Source: Pseudacidovorax intermedius
GTDB taxonomy: Bacteria > Pseudomonadota > Gammaproteobacteria > Burkholderiales > Burkholderiaceae_C
Length of the DNA: 64,000 bases
Assembly (NCBI RefSeq): GCF_001476815.1
Contig: NZ_LDSL01000108.1
Coordinates: 1-64,000, forward strand
Reading direction: 5' to 3'
Shown here: in pieces, positions 44,574 to 53,291 of the stretch
How positions within the stretch are numbered: position 1 is the stretch's first letter
Layout: the number at the start of each line of letters is the position of its first letter
Translations under genes and position numbers: made by a program
The notes under the pieces: generated by a model
The model's input: the letters and a program-made list of their open reading frames with translations, nothing else
What the model was told of the DNA's origin: nothing
Database searches by the model: none

Positions 44574-45305
44574 ATGACCCTCCAGAACAAACGAGCCCTC
44601 GTCACCGGCGCCAGTGGCGCCCTGGGCAGTGCCATCGCCGAGCGCCTGGCGCGCGACGGCGCCACCGTGCTGCTGCATGCCAATGGCCGGCGCGAGGCCA
44701 TCGAGGCCCTGGCCGCGCGCATCGCCGCGGCCGGCGGCCAGGCCGAATGCCATGTCTTCGACCTGACCGACGACGCCGCCTGCGCCGCCGCCTGCGCCCG
44801 CATGCTGGAAGCCGGCCCGGTGCAGGTGCTGGTCAACAACGCGGGCATCCACGACGACGCGGTGATGCCCGGCATGCGCGCCGAGCAGTGGCACCGCGTG
44901 ATCGACGTGTCGCTCAACGGCTTCTTCCGCGTCACCCAGCCGCTGCTGCTGCCCATGCTGCGCACGCGCTGGGGCCGCATCCTCAACATCTCGTCGGTGG
45001 CCGCCATCATGGGCAACCGCGGCCAGGTCAACTATGCGGCGGCCAAGGGCGCACTCAACAGCGCGACCAAGGCACTGTCGATGGAAGTGGCCTCGCGCGG
45101 CGTCACCGTGAACGCCATCGCGCCGGGCATCATCGCCTCGCCCATGGCCGACAAGGCCTTCGACCCGGCCATGGTCAAGCAGATGGTGCCCGCCCAGCGC
45201 GCCGGCACGCCGGAAGAGGTCGCGGCGCTGGCCGGCTTCCTGGCGAGCGCGGAGGCGGGGTACATCACGGGGCAGGTGATTTCGGTCAATGGCGGGATGG
45301 CCTGA
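44574..45305 (+). CDS. 3-oxoacyl-ACP reductase (FabG/ApeQ-like)
   Basis: 243 residues, a short-chain dehydrogenase. The NADPH site is VTGASGALGSAIAE, the NNAG motif is VLVNNAGIHDD, and the Ser-Tyr-Lys triad lies in NISSVAAIMGNRGQVNYAAAKGAL. The end VISVNGGMA is that of FabG. It reduces the 3-oxoacyl chain to 3-hydroxyacyl in type II synthesis. It is the last gene of the operon. In complete aryl polyene clusters a ketosynthase follows or precedes it; here a gene-free gap begins. Confidence 0.88.
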   Translation: MTLQNKRALVTGASGALGSAIAERLARDGATVLLHANGRREAIEALAARIAAAGGQAECHVFDLTDDAACAAACARMLEAGPVQVLVNNAGIHDDAVMPGMRAEQWHRVIDVSLNGFFRVTQPLLLPMLRTRWGRILNISSVAAIMGNRGQVNYAAAKGALNSATKALSMEVASRGVTVNAIAPGIIASPMADKAFDPAMVKQMVPAQRAGTPEEVAALAGFLASAEAGYITGQVISVNGGMA

Positions 45306-45938
45306 GCCCGTGGCGTGAACGAACCGGGCGTGCCTGCTCGTTCTTTCTGAACATGCCTGCGCCAGGCTGCAGATGCGCGCTCATCGCCCGAGCCAGCGGC
45401 TGCGCCGTGTGTGAGCATGGGCCGCGCTCACCCGGTCTGCATGGCCGCGGCGGAGTCAGTCAACCCTCCTGAGGCCTGTGCCCAGGGCGTCCGTGCATTG
45501 GTCGCCACTCACTGACGGTACCGAGCAAGGCCGGCATGGCGTGCTTCCGCCAATGCGGTGGCGATTGGCCGGGACTTGAACATCTTCGACTGCGCGCCTT
45601 TCCGGACGGCGGGTGGGCGCCCTGCGGCCAAGTCTGACCAAAGCGCTTCACCAATGGGGGCGTCGCGCGGCGCACGCCTGCCGTTTGCCGCGCTCGGAGA
45701 CCGTTCAATGATTCAGAAAAATTTCCAAATTGTTTAGCAGACGGTTGGCGCCGACACGGCGAGTCGGAAAAAGAAATCGATGGCTAATCCAGCTTTTCAA
45801 GGGAAATTAATAAGTCATGATTTTCATTGTTGACATATTCAGGCGATCAAGAAGAGGCGCGGGTCAGTTGCATGTCAGAAATAGCTCTCGAAAATGCTGG
45901 AACTGCGTTACAAAATAATTCAGTCGCTGATCGGTTAA
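45306..45938. other. Gene-poor gap with AT-rich right half
   Basis: No convincing gene is seen in 633 bases. The left part (45306-45690) is GC-rich and holds only short antisense frames with biased composition. From about 45700 to 46000 the sequence becomes AT-rich (AAATTTCCAAATTGTTTAG, GGAAATTAATAAGTCATG), unlike the rest of the chromosome. It may hold a promoter for the downstream lipoprotein and sedolisin genes; a TTGACATATTC element is at 45831-45841. It may also mark the edge of acquired DNA. Confidence 0.6.
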
Positions 45939-46304
45939 TTGTTAGAAGAATGTATTCAAAATGAAAAAGCATCTCCTTTGCGCAAAAGCGTCGTCTTGAA
46001 ACCATCGAATCCTCCCCTCTGCCGCCCATGTGGCTACGCACTTCTCTTGGCTATCGGGGTGCTCGGCGCCGTGGCAGGCATGGCGGCGTGCGGTGAGATG
46101 CCCGGGACGCGCCCCGCCGCCAATTCCCCACTGGCATACCGCCTGTGGTGCGACACCCCGCAGGGCTATTACCCCGCCATCCCCGAATGCCCAAGTGGAT
46201 GGCAAGAGAAAAGCGACCATCCGAAGCCCAACGAGGCCAAACCGCCGCTGCTCGTCATCCCCGTGCCGACACCCATGTCAGAAAACCCAGGAGGAAATCG
46301 ATGA
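45939..46304 (+). CDS. Small putative lipoprotein
   Basis: About 100-121 residues depending on start. A hydrophobic signal (CGYALLLAIGVLGAVAGMAAC) ends in a lipobox-like AAC. The body has YRLWCDTPQGYYPAIPECPSGW and a Pro-rich tail. No family is recognised. Possible starts are TTG at 45939 and TTG at 45996; an ATG at 45961 is out of frame. The stop overlaps the sedolisin ATG at 46301 (ATGA), so the two are probably coexpressed. Confidence 0.55.
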   Translation: MLEECIQNEKASPLRKSVVLKPSNPPLCRPCGYALLLAIGVLGAVAGMAACGEMPGTRPAANSPLAYRLWCDTPQGYYPAIPECPSGWQEKSDHPKPNEAKPPLLVIPVPTPMSENPGGNR

Positions 46305-48682
46305 TGCCGACTTTGCCGACCGCGCTCAGAGCGTCAGGCGTTTTGCTGGCCGCGGCGGTGCTGGCCAGTTGTGGCGGCGGCGGTGGTAACGGCGACCAGG
46401 CGGTCATGCCGACCCCCTCGTCGTCCCAGTCCAGCGCTCCTGCCACGCCGGCCACGGGCGCGACGCAGGCCGACACCGCTGCCCCGCCATCCACCGTCAC
46501 CAGCATCACCCTGGCCCCCTTACCCGAGGACGTCGCGGCCACGATGGTTACGCCCAGCTTCGCGCTCGTGCCCGTGACGCTGCCGGCGCCGGCCGACACC
46601 GACGCGCAAAGCGGCAGTGCCTCGGCCTCCCAGGCGCCGAGCAAGGTCTTCGTCGCCTCGGCGTCGATGGCGCTGTCGGCCGCGCAGCTCAAGCCCGGCA
46701 TGGGCGGCGGCACGAGCGTGTCGCCGGCCGCGGGCGCGAGCACCGCCGTCACCACCTACACCCCGGCGCAGATCCGCGCGGCTTACGGGCTGCCGGCGCT
46801 GCCCGGCAACTGGAGCGGCATCGATGCCACGCAGGCCGCCCGCATGGGCGCGGGGCAGACCATCTACGTGGTCGATGCCATGAGCGATCCGAACGTGGCC
46901 GCCGAACTGGCGGCGTTCAGCCAGAAGTTCGGCCTGCCCGGCTGCAGCACCTTGTCCGTCGCGCCGGGCGCGGCCCTGCCGCTGGCGGCGGCCAAGGCGA
47001 CGGACGGCTGCCAGCTGGCATTGGTCAACAGCACGGGCGGGGGCGGCATGACGGCCACCGCGCCCGCCTACGACTCGGGCTGGGCCACCGAGATCGCGCT
47101 CGACGTGCAGTGGGCGCATGCCACGGCGCCGCTCGCGCGCATCGTCCTCATCCAGGCCGCCAGCGCATCGCTGGGCGACCTGGTGGGCGCCGTCAACCTG
47201 GCCAACGCCATGGGCCCCGGCATCGTGTCGATGAGCTTCGGCGCGCCCGAGGGCGCCTGGACGTCCTCGGTCGACTCGGCCTTCGCCCATGCCGGCATGA
47301 CCTATGTGGCCGCAACGGGCGACAGCGGTGCCGGCGTGCAGTGGCCGTCGGTGTCCAACTACGTGCTCGGTGTCGGGGGTACCAGCCTCACGGCCAGTGG
47401 CACGGCCCGCTCCGAGGTGGTCTGGTCCGGCACAGGTGGTGGCATCAGCCAGTATGTGCCGCTGCCCTCGTACCAGAAGACCACCGTGCCCGGCATGGCG
47501 TCCCTGCGCATGCGCTCGGTGGCGGACGTGGCCTTCAACGCCGACCCCTACACGGGCCAGTACGTCGCCGTGATCCCGCCGGGCAGCAGCAGCCCGGCGT
47601 GGTACAGCGTGGGCGGCACCAGCCTGGCGACGCCGCAATGGGCCGCCATCTCCGCGCTGGCCAATGCGGTGCGGGCGCAAGGCAACAAGGCCGCGCTGGG
47701 GCTGATGCAGTCCTCGCTCTACGGCACCGTGGGCGTCGATCCGAAGCTCTACGCCGCCTCGTTCGCCGACGTGACGCAGGGCAACGACGGCAGTTGCGCC
47801 AACTGCTCGGCCGGCGTGGGCTACGACCAGCCGACGGGCCTGGGCACGCCCAACGTCTCGAGCCTGCTGTCGGCGCTGACGGCGGACGCACCCGTGGCCG
47901 CCGCGCCGGTCGTCACGCCGATGACGGTCAGCGGCACGGTGGGTCAGCCCCTGAGCTTCACGGCCGCCGCCAGCGGCGCCAGCAACGTGAGCTGGTCCTT
48001 GACCAACGCACCCGCCGGCATGACCATCGGCGCCGCAGGCCTGGTCACCTGGCCGCAGCCGGTGGCAGGCCACTACGTCGTGACGATGATGGCCACCGTG
48101 GCCGCAACGGGCGCGTCGGGTTCGGCTGCCGCCACCATTGACATCGCGGCGCCGACCGCCCCGGTGATCCAGGCGGCCACGCTGACGGGTCGCTCGGGTG
48201 TGCCGTTGCGCTACCAGGTGCAGGCGAGCGCAGCCAACCCGGTGACCTTCGCCCTCGGCGCTGCGCCCGCAGGCGTGAGCCTGACGGGCAACGGCATCCT
48301 GAGCTGGAACGCGCCCGTCGCAGGCCAGCACAGCGTCAACGTCACGGCGCGCGACACGGTGACGGGCCAGACCGGCAGCGCCGTGCTCAAGCTGCAGATC
48401 TCGGCGACACCGACGGGGCCCGTATTCAGCATCACGCCGCTGAGCGGCACGGCGGGCCAGCCGCTCGCCGGCGTGGTCGGCCTGACGGACCCCGGCGCGC
48501 GCTTCGTCGTGCTGTCCATCAGCGGCGCACCCGCGGGCATGTCGTTCAGCAGCAGCGGCCAGCAGGTCTTCGTCAAGTGGCGCAACCCGGCCGCCGGGCG
48601 CTACAACGTGACGTTCACGGCCTTCGACTCCTTCGGCCTCAGCAGCCAGGCGACGTTGAAGGTGACGGTCAACCCGTCCTGA
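46301..48682 (+). CDS. Secreted S53 peptidase (sedolisin) lipoprotein with Ig-like repeats
   Basis: 793 residues. A signal peptide with lipobox LAAAVLASC is followed by a low-complexity region to about 150. The catalytic domain (about 153-530) has Glu and Asp in SGWATEIALDVQW, the oxyanion Asp in AATGDSGAG (near 340) and the nucleophile Ser in GGTSLATPQW (near 440), the Ser-Glu-Asp set of sedolisins, which work at acidic pH. Three Ig-like repeats follow (each with a pattern like GTAGQPL...APAGM). A recognisable pro-kumamolisin prodomain was not seen. GGAGGAAAT precedes the ATG. Confidence 0.88.
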   Translation: MMPTLPTALRASGVLLAAAVLASCGGGGGNGDQAVMPTPSSSQSSAPATPATGATQADTAAPPSTVTSITLAPLPEDVAATMVTPSFALVPVTLPAPADTDAQSGSASASQAPSKVFVASASMALSAAQLKPGMGGGTSVSPAAGASTAVTTYTPAQIRAAYGLPALPGNWSGIDATQAARMGAGQTIYVVDAMSDPNVAAELAAFSQKFGLPGCSTLSVAPGAALPLAAAKATDGCQLALVNSTGGGGMTATAPAYDSGWATEIALDVQWAHATAPLARIVLIQAASASLGDLVGAVNLANAMGPGIVSMSFGAPEGAWTSSVDSAFAHAGMTYVAATGDSGAGVQWPSVSNYVLGVGGTSLTASGTARSEVVWSGTGGGISQYVPLPSYQKTTVPGMASLRMRSVADVAFNADPYTGQYVAVIPPGSSSPAWYSVGGTSLATPQWAAISALANAVRAQGNKAALGLMQSSLYGTVGVDPKLYAASFADVTQGNDGSCANCSAGVGYDQPTGLGTPNVSSLLSALTADAPVAAAPVVTPMTVSGTVGQPLSFTAAASGASNVSWSLTNAPAGMTIGAAGLVTWPQPVAGHYVVTMMATVAATGASGSAAATIDIAAPTAPVIQAATLTGRSGVPLRYQVQASAANPVTFALGAAPAGVSLTGNGILSWNAPVAGQHSVNVTARDTVTGQTGSAVLKLQISATPTGPVFSITPLSGTAGQPLAGVVGLTDPGARFVVLSISGAPAGMSFSSSGQQVFVKWRNPAAGRYNVTFTAFDSFGLSSQATLKVTVNPS

Positions 48683-48744
48683 TCGGACGGGCGCTCGCTG
48701 GCGCGGCGGCCTGTGGGACCGCCGCCCCGACGCCCTGGCTGGCG

Positions 48745-49059
48745 TCAGCGCACTGGCGCCAGCGACATCAGCGTCAGCTGGCCGTCGACCATCTGCGCCG
48801 TGATGCGCACCTTGTCGCCGGGCTTCAGGTCCTGCAGCAGGGCGGGCTCGCGGGCGCGGAAGACCATGGTCATGGCACCCATGTCGAGGTTGGGAATGTC
48901 GCCGTGGCGCAGCGTGATGCGGCCCTGGGCCGTGTCGACGCGGCGGACTTCGGCGTCCACCTCCGGCAGGGCCTTGCCGCTTTGTGCGAGGGCGGCCGGG
49001 GCGATGGCGGCCGTGGCCGATGCCTGAAGCAGGCGGGCCAGAAAATTTCTCTTGTTCAT
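48745..49059 (-). CDS. CusF-like periplasmic copper-binding protein
   Basis: 104 residues with a signal peptide (ATAAIAPAALAQ) and a small beta-barrel: DAEVRRVDTAQGRITLRHGDI, then DMGAMTMVFRA, which supplies the Met ligands of CusF. CusF carries Cu(I) in the periplasm to an efflux pump or oxidase. It is the last gene of the minus-strand copper operon, 55 bases after the multicopper oxidase gene. Confidence 0.85.
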   Translation of the reverse strand: MNKRNFLARLLQASATAAIAPAALAQSGKALPEVDAEVRRVDTAQGRITLRHGDIPNLDMGAMTMVFRAREPALLQDLKPGDKVRITAQMVDGQLTLMSLAPVR

Positions 49060-49114
49060 GGGTTCGGGTGGGCTGTGAAAAAAGGCGCGGGGCCTGGGAT
49101 TCGTTGAAAGCGGG

Positions 49115-50575
49115 TCAGTGCTGGTGGCCATGGCCGGCGGGCTTGCGCACGGAGGCAGGCGCGGCATCGGGCGCACCTGGCACTGCGCTGCCGCCGGCCG
49201 AACCACCGGCCGGGGGCGCAGCACCGGCACCGTTGCCGGTCGCTGCCGCACCATCGCCATCGACGCGCCGCGAGACCGCAGGCGCCTGGCCCGCCTCCAC
49301 CTCGTGCGCCACGCTGCCCGCCGGATGCCGGAACCAGCCCGGATCGCGAAAGTCCCCCGGCGCCTGATCGCGCCGCACTTTCAGCAGCGTGAACATGCCG
49401 CCCATCTCCGCCGGGCCGAAGGGGCCGCGGCCGGTCATCATGGGCAGGGTGTTGTCGGGCAGGGGCATTGCCATCGATCCCATCTCGGCCATGCCCTTGT
49501 CGCCCATCACCATGTAGTCGGGCACCAGCCGGCGGATGGTGTCGGCGACGCCGGTCTGGTCCACGCCGATCATGGTCGGCACGTCGTGGCCCATGGCGCC
49601 CATGGTGTGGTGGCTCTTGTGGCAGTGCAGGGCCCAGTCGCCTTCCTCGTCGGCGATGAACTCGAGCTGGCGCATCTGCCCGACGGCGATGTCCGTCGTC
49701 ACCTCGGGCCAGCGGGCGCCACGGGGCACGGGGCCGCCGTCGGTGCCCGTCACTTCGAATTCGTGGCCGTGCACGTGGATCGGGTGGTTGGTCATGGTGA
49801 GGTTGCCGACGCGGATGCGCACCCGGTCGTTCTGGCGCACGCACAGCGGGTCGATGCCGGGGAACACGCGGCTGTTGAAGGCCCAGGTGTTGAAGTCGGT
49901 CATGGTGTTGACCTTGGGCGTGGCGCTGCCGGGCTCGACGTCGAAGCTGCCGAGCAGGAAGCAGAAGTCGCGCTGCACGCGGGCGATCTGCGGATGGTTG
50001 CGCACCTTGGGGTGCGTGACCCAGAAGCCCATCATGCCCATGGCCATCTGCACCATCTCGTCGGCATGCGGGTGGTACATGAAGGTGCCGGGCCGCCGCG
50101 CGGTGAACTCGTAGACGAAGGTCTTGCCGGCCGGAATGTGCGGCTGCGTGATGCCGCCGACGCCATCCATGCCGTTGGGCAGGCGCTGGCCGTGCCAGTG
50201 CACGGTGGTGTGTTCGGGCAGCCGGTTGGTGACGAAGAGGCGCACGCGGTCGCCCTCGACCACCTCGATGGTGGGGCCGGGCGACTGGCCGTTGTAGCCC
50301 CACATGTTGACCTGGAAGCCCGGCGCCATCTCGCGAACGACGGGCTCGGCGACGAGGTGGAATTCCTTGACGCCGTCCTTCATGCGCCAGGGCAGGCTCC
50401 AGCCGTTGAGGGTGACGACGGGGTCGTAGGGCCGGCCATCGGGCGGCACGAGCGGCGGGGCCGTGGCGGGGCCGGACTGCTGCACGGTCTCGGGCAGGGC
50501 GGCGAGGGCGACGCGGCTGACGGCACCGGCCGCCGCGCCGGCGAGCATGCCGGAGAAGAAATGGCGGCGGTCCAT
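49115..50575 (-). CDS. Multicopper oxidase, CopA-like (TAT-exported)
   Basis: 486 residues. The N-terminal DRRHFFSGMLAGAAAGAV is a twin-arginine signal. Copper ligands are visible as HWHG (TTVHWHGQRLP), HPHADE, the type 1/3 HPIHVHGHEF and LHCHKSHHTMGAMG. Met-rich stretches (MVQMAMGMMG and MVMGDKGMAEMGSMAM) suggest Cu(I) binding, and the C-terminal extension (about 60 residues) is Ala/Gly/Pro-rich ending GHGHQH. It oxidises Cu(I) to less toxic Cu(II) in the periplasm. The ATG overlaps the TolC-like stop, so they are coupled. Confidence 0.9.
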   Translation of the reverse strand: MDRRHFFSGMLAGAAAGAVSRVALAALPETVQQSGPATAPPLVPPDGRPYDPVVTLNGWSLPWRMKDGVKEFHLVAEPVVREMAPGFQVNMWGYNGQSPGPTIEVVEGDRVRLFVTNRLPEHTTVHWHGQRLPNGMDGVGGITQPHIPAGKTFVYEFTARRPGTFMYHPHADEMVQMAMGMMGFWVTHPKVRNHPQIARVQRDFCFLLGSFDVEPGSATPKVNTMTDFNTWAFNSRVFPGIDPLCVRQNDRVRIRVGNLTMTNHPIHVHGHEFEVTGTDGGPVPRGARWPEVTTDIAVGQMRQLEFIADEEGDWALHCHKSHHTMGAMGHDVPTMIGVDQTGVADTIRRLVPDYMVMGDKGMAEMGSMAMPLPDNTLPMMTGRGPFGPAEMGGMFTLLKVRRDQAPGDFRDPGWFRHPAGSVAHEVEAGQAPAVSRRVDGDGAAATGNGAGAAPPAGGSAGGSAVPGAPDAAPASVRKPAGHGHQH

Positions 50576-52113
50576 CAGTGGCCTCCTTCGGTGGCGGTGC
50601 CGGCCAGGGCGGGCGCGGCCTCGGCGCTGCGCAGGGCGGCCAGGCCGGCCGGCGAGCTGCCGGTCAGCGCCATCTGCAGGTCCACCTCGGCGAGCCAGAA
50701 GTCGCGCTGGGCCTGCATGGCGGCGTCGACCGTGCGCGCGCTGGCGCGGGCCTCGGCCAGCAACTGCCACACGCTGGCGCTCATGGCGTTGTAGCGCAGC
50801 ACCATTTCGTCGTTGACCTGGCGCTGCAGCGGCAGCACCTCGGCCTGGTAGCGGTGCGCGACCCGCCAGGCCTGCCGGCGGGCCGATTCGGCCTCGCGCA
50901 CCTCGCTGATGGCCGCCAGCGCCACGCCGCGCACGCGGGCGGCGGACTGCAGGTACAGCGCCTCGGCCCGCGCGCCGCGGGCCTGGCCAAGGTCGAAGAG
51001 CGGGATCGGCAGGCCGATCTCCGCGCCGCGCTGCGTGCTGCGGTCCGAGGCGCCGTCGTTGGCGAAGGTGGTGTTGCGGGTGATGCCGAGCTCCACCGCA
51101 TCGACAAAGCGTGTGGCACGGGTCAGGCCCTGGGCCTCGGCCGTGGCGGCGGCGTCGGCGCGGGCTGCGCGCAGGTCCAGGCGGTCGCGCAGGGCCTGGG
51201 CCTGCAGCTCGGCCGAATCGGGCAGCGCGTCGGGCAGGGCCGGCAGGCGGTCGGGCAGCGTGAGCCGGGCCGCCTGCGCGGCGTCCAGGCCGAGCAGCCG
51301 GACCAGCGCCTCGCGGCTGGCGGTGGCGGCCTGCTCGGCGCGGGCGAGCTGGGCGTCGGTGTCGGCCTGCTGCAACTGCTCGCGCGCGGCCTGCAGGGCG
51401 CTCCAGTTGCCGGCCTGGTGCATGCGCCGCGCCAGTTCGGCACCGGCCTGCGCGGCGTCGCGGGCATCGCGCAGGTACACCGCGGCCTGCCGCGCGGCCA
51501 CGGCGCGCAGCCAGGCACGGCGGGTGTCGGCGGCCAGCTGAAGCACGGCCTGGGCGGCGTCGAGCCGGGCGACCTCCTGCCGCTGGCCGGCCCAGCGGGC
51601 GCGCCAGGGCAGGGTGAGCAGGCCCACCACGTTCACGCTGAGCAGGCGGTCCAGTTCCAGCTCGCGGCCCTCGCGCAGGCGGCCGAAGGTGAATACCGGG
51701 TTGGGCAGCGAGGCCGCCTGCGCCCGGTCGGCGTCGGACAGTTGCAGGGCCGCGAAGGCGGCCTGCATGCGCGGCGACCGGGCCAGCGCGATGCGCACCG
51801 CACCCTCCTGGTCGAGCGGATGGGTCAGCAGCGCCTCGGCCTGGGCCGCGCTGGCGGCATCGGGCTGGCGCTGCGCCTGGGCATCGCCCAGCAGGGGCTG
51901 GCCGTGCAGGAGCGCACGCACGGGCGGCGCGTCGCCATCGGGCGCGACGCTGGCGCAGCCGGCGAGCAGGACGAGGCTGCCGAGCAGCGCGGCGCCTGGC
52001 AGCAGGCGGCGGCCGGCTGGGTGGCGACGAGAGACGGCGAGGAAGGATGCGGCGTCGGAGCGAGGGCGCCGCGGTGTCCGGCGCGCGGCGCGCCGGTCCG
52101 TTGGGATGGACAA
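50575..52113 (-). CDS. TolC/CusC-type outer membrane efflux lipoprotein
   Basis: 512 residues from a TTG at 52113 with AAGGAGAG five bases upstream. After about 35 basic residues a hydrophobic signal ends in lipobox LLAGC. The rest has the duplicated TolC layout: helices with ASLPNPVFTFGRLREGRELEL and ALRDRLDLRAARADAAATAEA, typical of the RND-type outer membrane factor family. It forms a trimeric channel in the outer membrane. No periplasmic adaptor or RND pump gene is adjacent, which is unusual. Alternative starts within the basic segment cannot be excluded. Confidence 0.85.
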   Translation of the reverse strand: MSIPTDRRAARRTPRRPRSDAASFLAVSRRHPAGRRLLPGAALLGSLVLLAGCASVAPDGDAPPVRALLHGQPLLGDAQAQRQPDAASAAQAEALLTHPLDQEGAVRIALARSPRMQAAFAALQLSDADRAQAASLPNPVFTFGRLREGRELELDRLLSVNVVGLLTLPWRARWAGQRQEVARLDAAQAVLQLAADTRRAWLRAVAARQAAVYLRDARDAAQAGAELARRMHQAGNWSALQAAREQLQQADTDAQLARAEQAATASREALVRLLGLDAAQAARLTLPDRLPALPDALPDSAELQAQALRDRLDLRAARADAAATAEAQGLTRATRFVDAVELGITRNTTFANDGASDRSTQRGAEIGLPIPLFDLGQARGARAEALYLQSAARVRGVALAAISEVREAESARRQAWRVAHRYQAEVLPLQRQVNDEMVLRYNAMSASVWQLLAEARASARTVDAAMQAQRDFWLAEVDLQMALTGSSPAGLAALRSAEAAPALAGTATEGGH

Positions 52114-52192
52114 GAGAACTCTCCTTGGAAGCAATGCATTGGCACCGCCGCGCGTCGGAACGGCGGCGGTGGACGGACCACGGGCAGGGAGT

Positions 52193-52753
52193 TCAGGAAA
52201 TGGGCGGCTTGTCGGCCTGGGCGAGCGGCGCGCTCGCGAACTGAAGGGCCGGGCCTTGCGGCCGGACGCGCGGGAGCGGCGCCACGGGCGCGACCTGGCC
52301 GGCTTCGGCCATGGCGGCCGAATGGCAGATCTGGCACAGGCCGCAATGGCCATGGTCGTGGCTGGGGGCATTGCCCCCGCCGGTGCCGTGGTGCGCGGTG
52401 GGGATGGCCGTGGCGACGGCCGGGAGGGCATGCGACGCTTCCAGCGGCCCACTGGCCACGGACTCGTGGCCATGCGGGGCGGGGCGGAGCGCATCGTCAT
52501 CGTCTGCCAGGTCGGCCGCGTCGGCGGGCGGCTGCACCGCATGCATTCCATGGACCGGGCTGGGCGTCGGGGCCAGCAGGCTCGCCGGATGACCATCCCA
52601 AGCCTGCGCGTGCCCCACCGCTGGGGCCGCATGCCCGGCCGCCGCCGGCGCAACGGCCACCGTGGCCTCCACCCCCATGGCCCCGCCAAGCCAGCCGCGC
52701 AGCGGCAGCAGGACCAGGGCGAGGATCAGGACGAAGAGGCGCACGGGCCGCAT
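52193..52753 (-). CDS. His/Cys-containing secreted protein of copper operon
   Basis: 186 residues. The signal peptide is RLFVLILALVLLPLRGWLGG. The body is Ala/His-rich (PVHGMHAVQPP, HHGTGGG) with CGLCQICHSA, a C-x2-C-x2-C motif and neighbouring His. It resembles small DUF2946-like proteins encoded before TolC genes in metal-resistance operons. Periplasmic metal binding is likely but untested. It is the first gene of the minus-strand copper operon, with the TolC gene 79 bases further. Confidence 0.6.
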   Translation of the reverse strand: MRPVRLFVLILALVLLPLRGWLGGAMGVEATVAVAPAAAGHAAPAVGHAQAWDGHPASLLAPTPSPVHGMHAVQPPADAADLADDDDALRPAPHGHESVASGPLEASHALPAVATAIPTAHHGTGGGNAPSHDHGHCGLCQICHSAAMAEAGQVAPVAPLPRVRPQGPALQFASAPLAQADKPPIS

Positions 52754-52941
52754 TCTAGGGAGGGGCTTGTTCTGCCGAGGGCGCGCCCAGCCGCCTGGGT
52801 GCGGCCAGATTCGGCGGCCAGCCGCCGACTGGCCCTGCAGAGGGCAAGTGTCCGACAACGCCTGCCCCCGCGAGGCGCAGCGTCGGGTTGTCGCGCCTGA
52901 CACCGTCCGGCGGCCGTTTCCACTTTTTCAGGAGTTCTCCC

Positions 52942-53274
52942 ATGCCCCGCCTCGACCACACCGACTGCATCGATGCCTGCAACGCCTGCGCCGTGGCCTG
53001 CAACCACTGCGCGGCGTCCTGCCTGCGCGAGCCCGACCCCGGGGCCATGGCCGGTTGCATCCGCCTCGACATGGACTGCGCCGCGGTCTGCCAACTCGCC
53101 GCGGCGGCCATGGCCCGCGGCAGCGAGCACGCCGCCGCCATCTGCACCCTGTGTGCCCGGATCTGCGAGGCGTGCGCCGCCGAGTGCGCGCAGCACGACA
53201 TGGACCACTGCCAGGCCTGCGCCCAGGCCTGCCGTGACTGCGCCCAGGCCTGCCGCGCGATGGCCGGCGGCTGA
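52942..53274 (+). CDS. Cys-rich four-helix bundle copper-binding protein
   Basis: 110 residues with 19 Cys, arranged mostly as C-x2-C or C-x3-C on four helices (DCIDACNACAVACNHCAASC, and ARICEACAAEC). This is the four-helix bundle copper-storage (Csp/DUF326) fold, which packs many Cu(I) ions in its core. No signal peptide is present, so it would be a cytosolic Csp3-type protein. The ATG at 52942 is preceded by CAGGAG at seven bases. It is divergent from the copper operon and lies head to tail against the P1B ATPase gene, so it may store or buffer copper. Confidence 0.88.
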   Translation: MPRLDHTDCIDACNACAVACNHCAASCLREPDPGAMAGCIRLDMDCAAVCQLAAAAMARGSEHAAAICTLCARICEACAAECAQHDMDHCQACAQACRDCAQACRAMAGG

Positions 53275-53291
53275 GAGCCATCGCGCTGCTG

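Noticed and set aside
45456-45708. Short minus-strand frames in the gap after fabG
   Set aside because: No ribosome binding site, no recognisable domain, Arg/Pro-biased composition typical of chance frames in GC-rich DNA.
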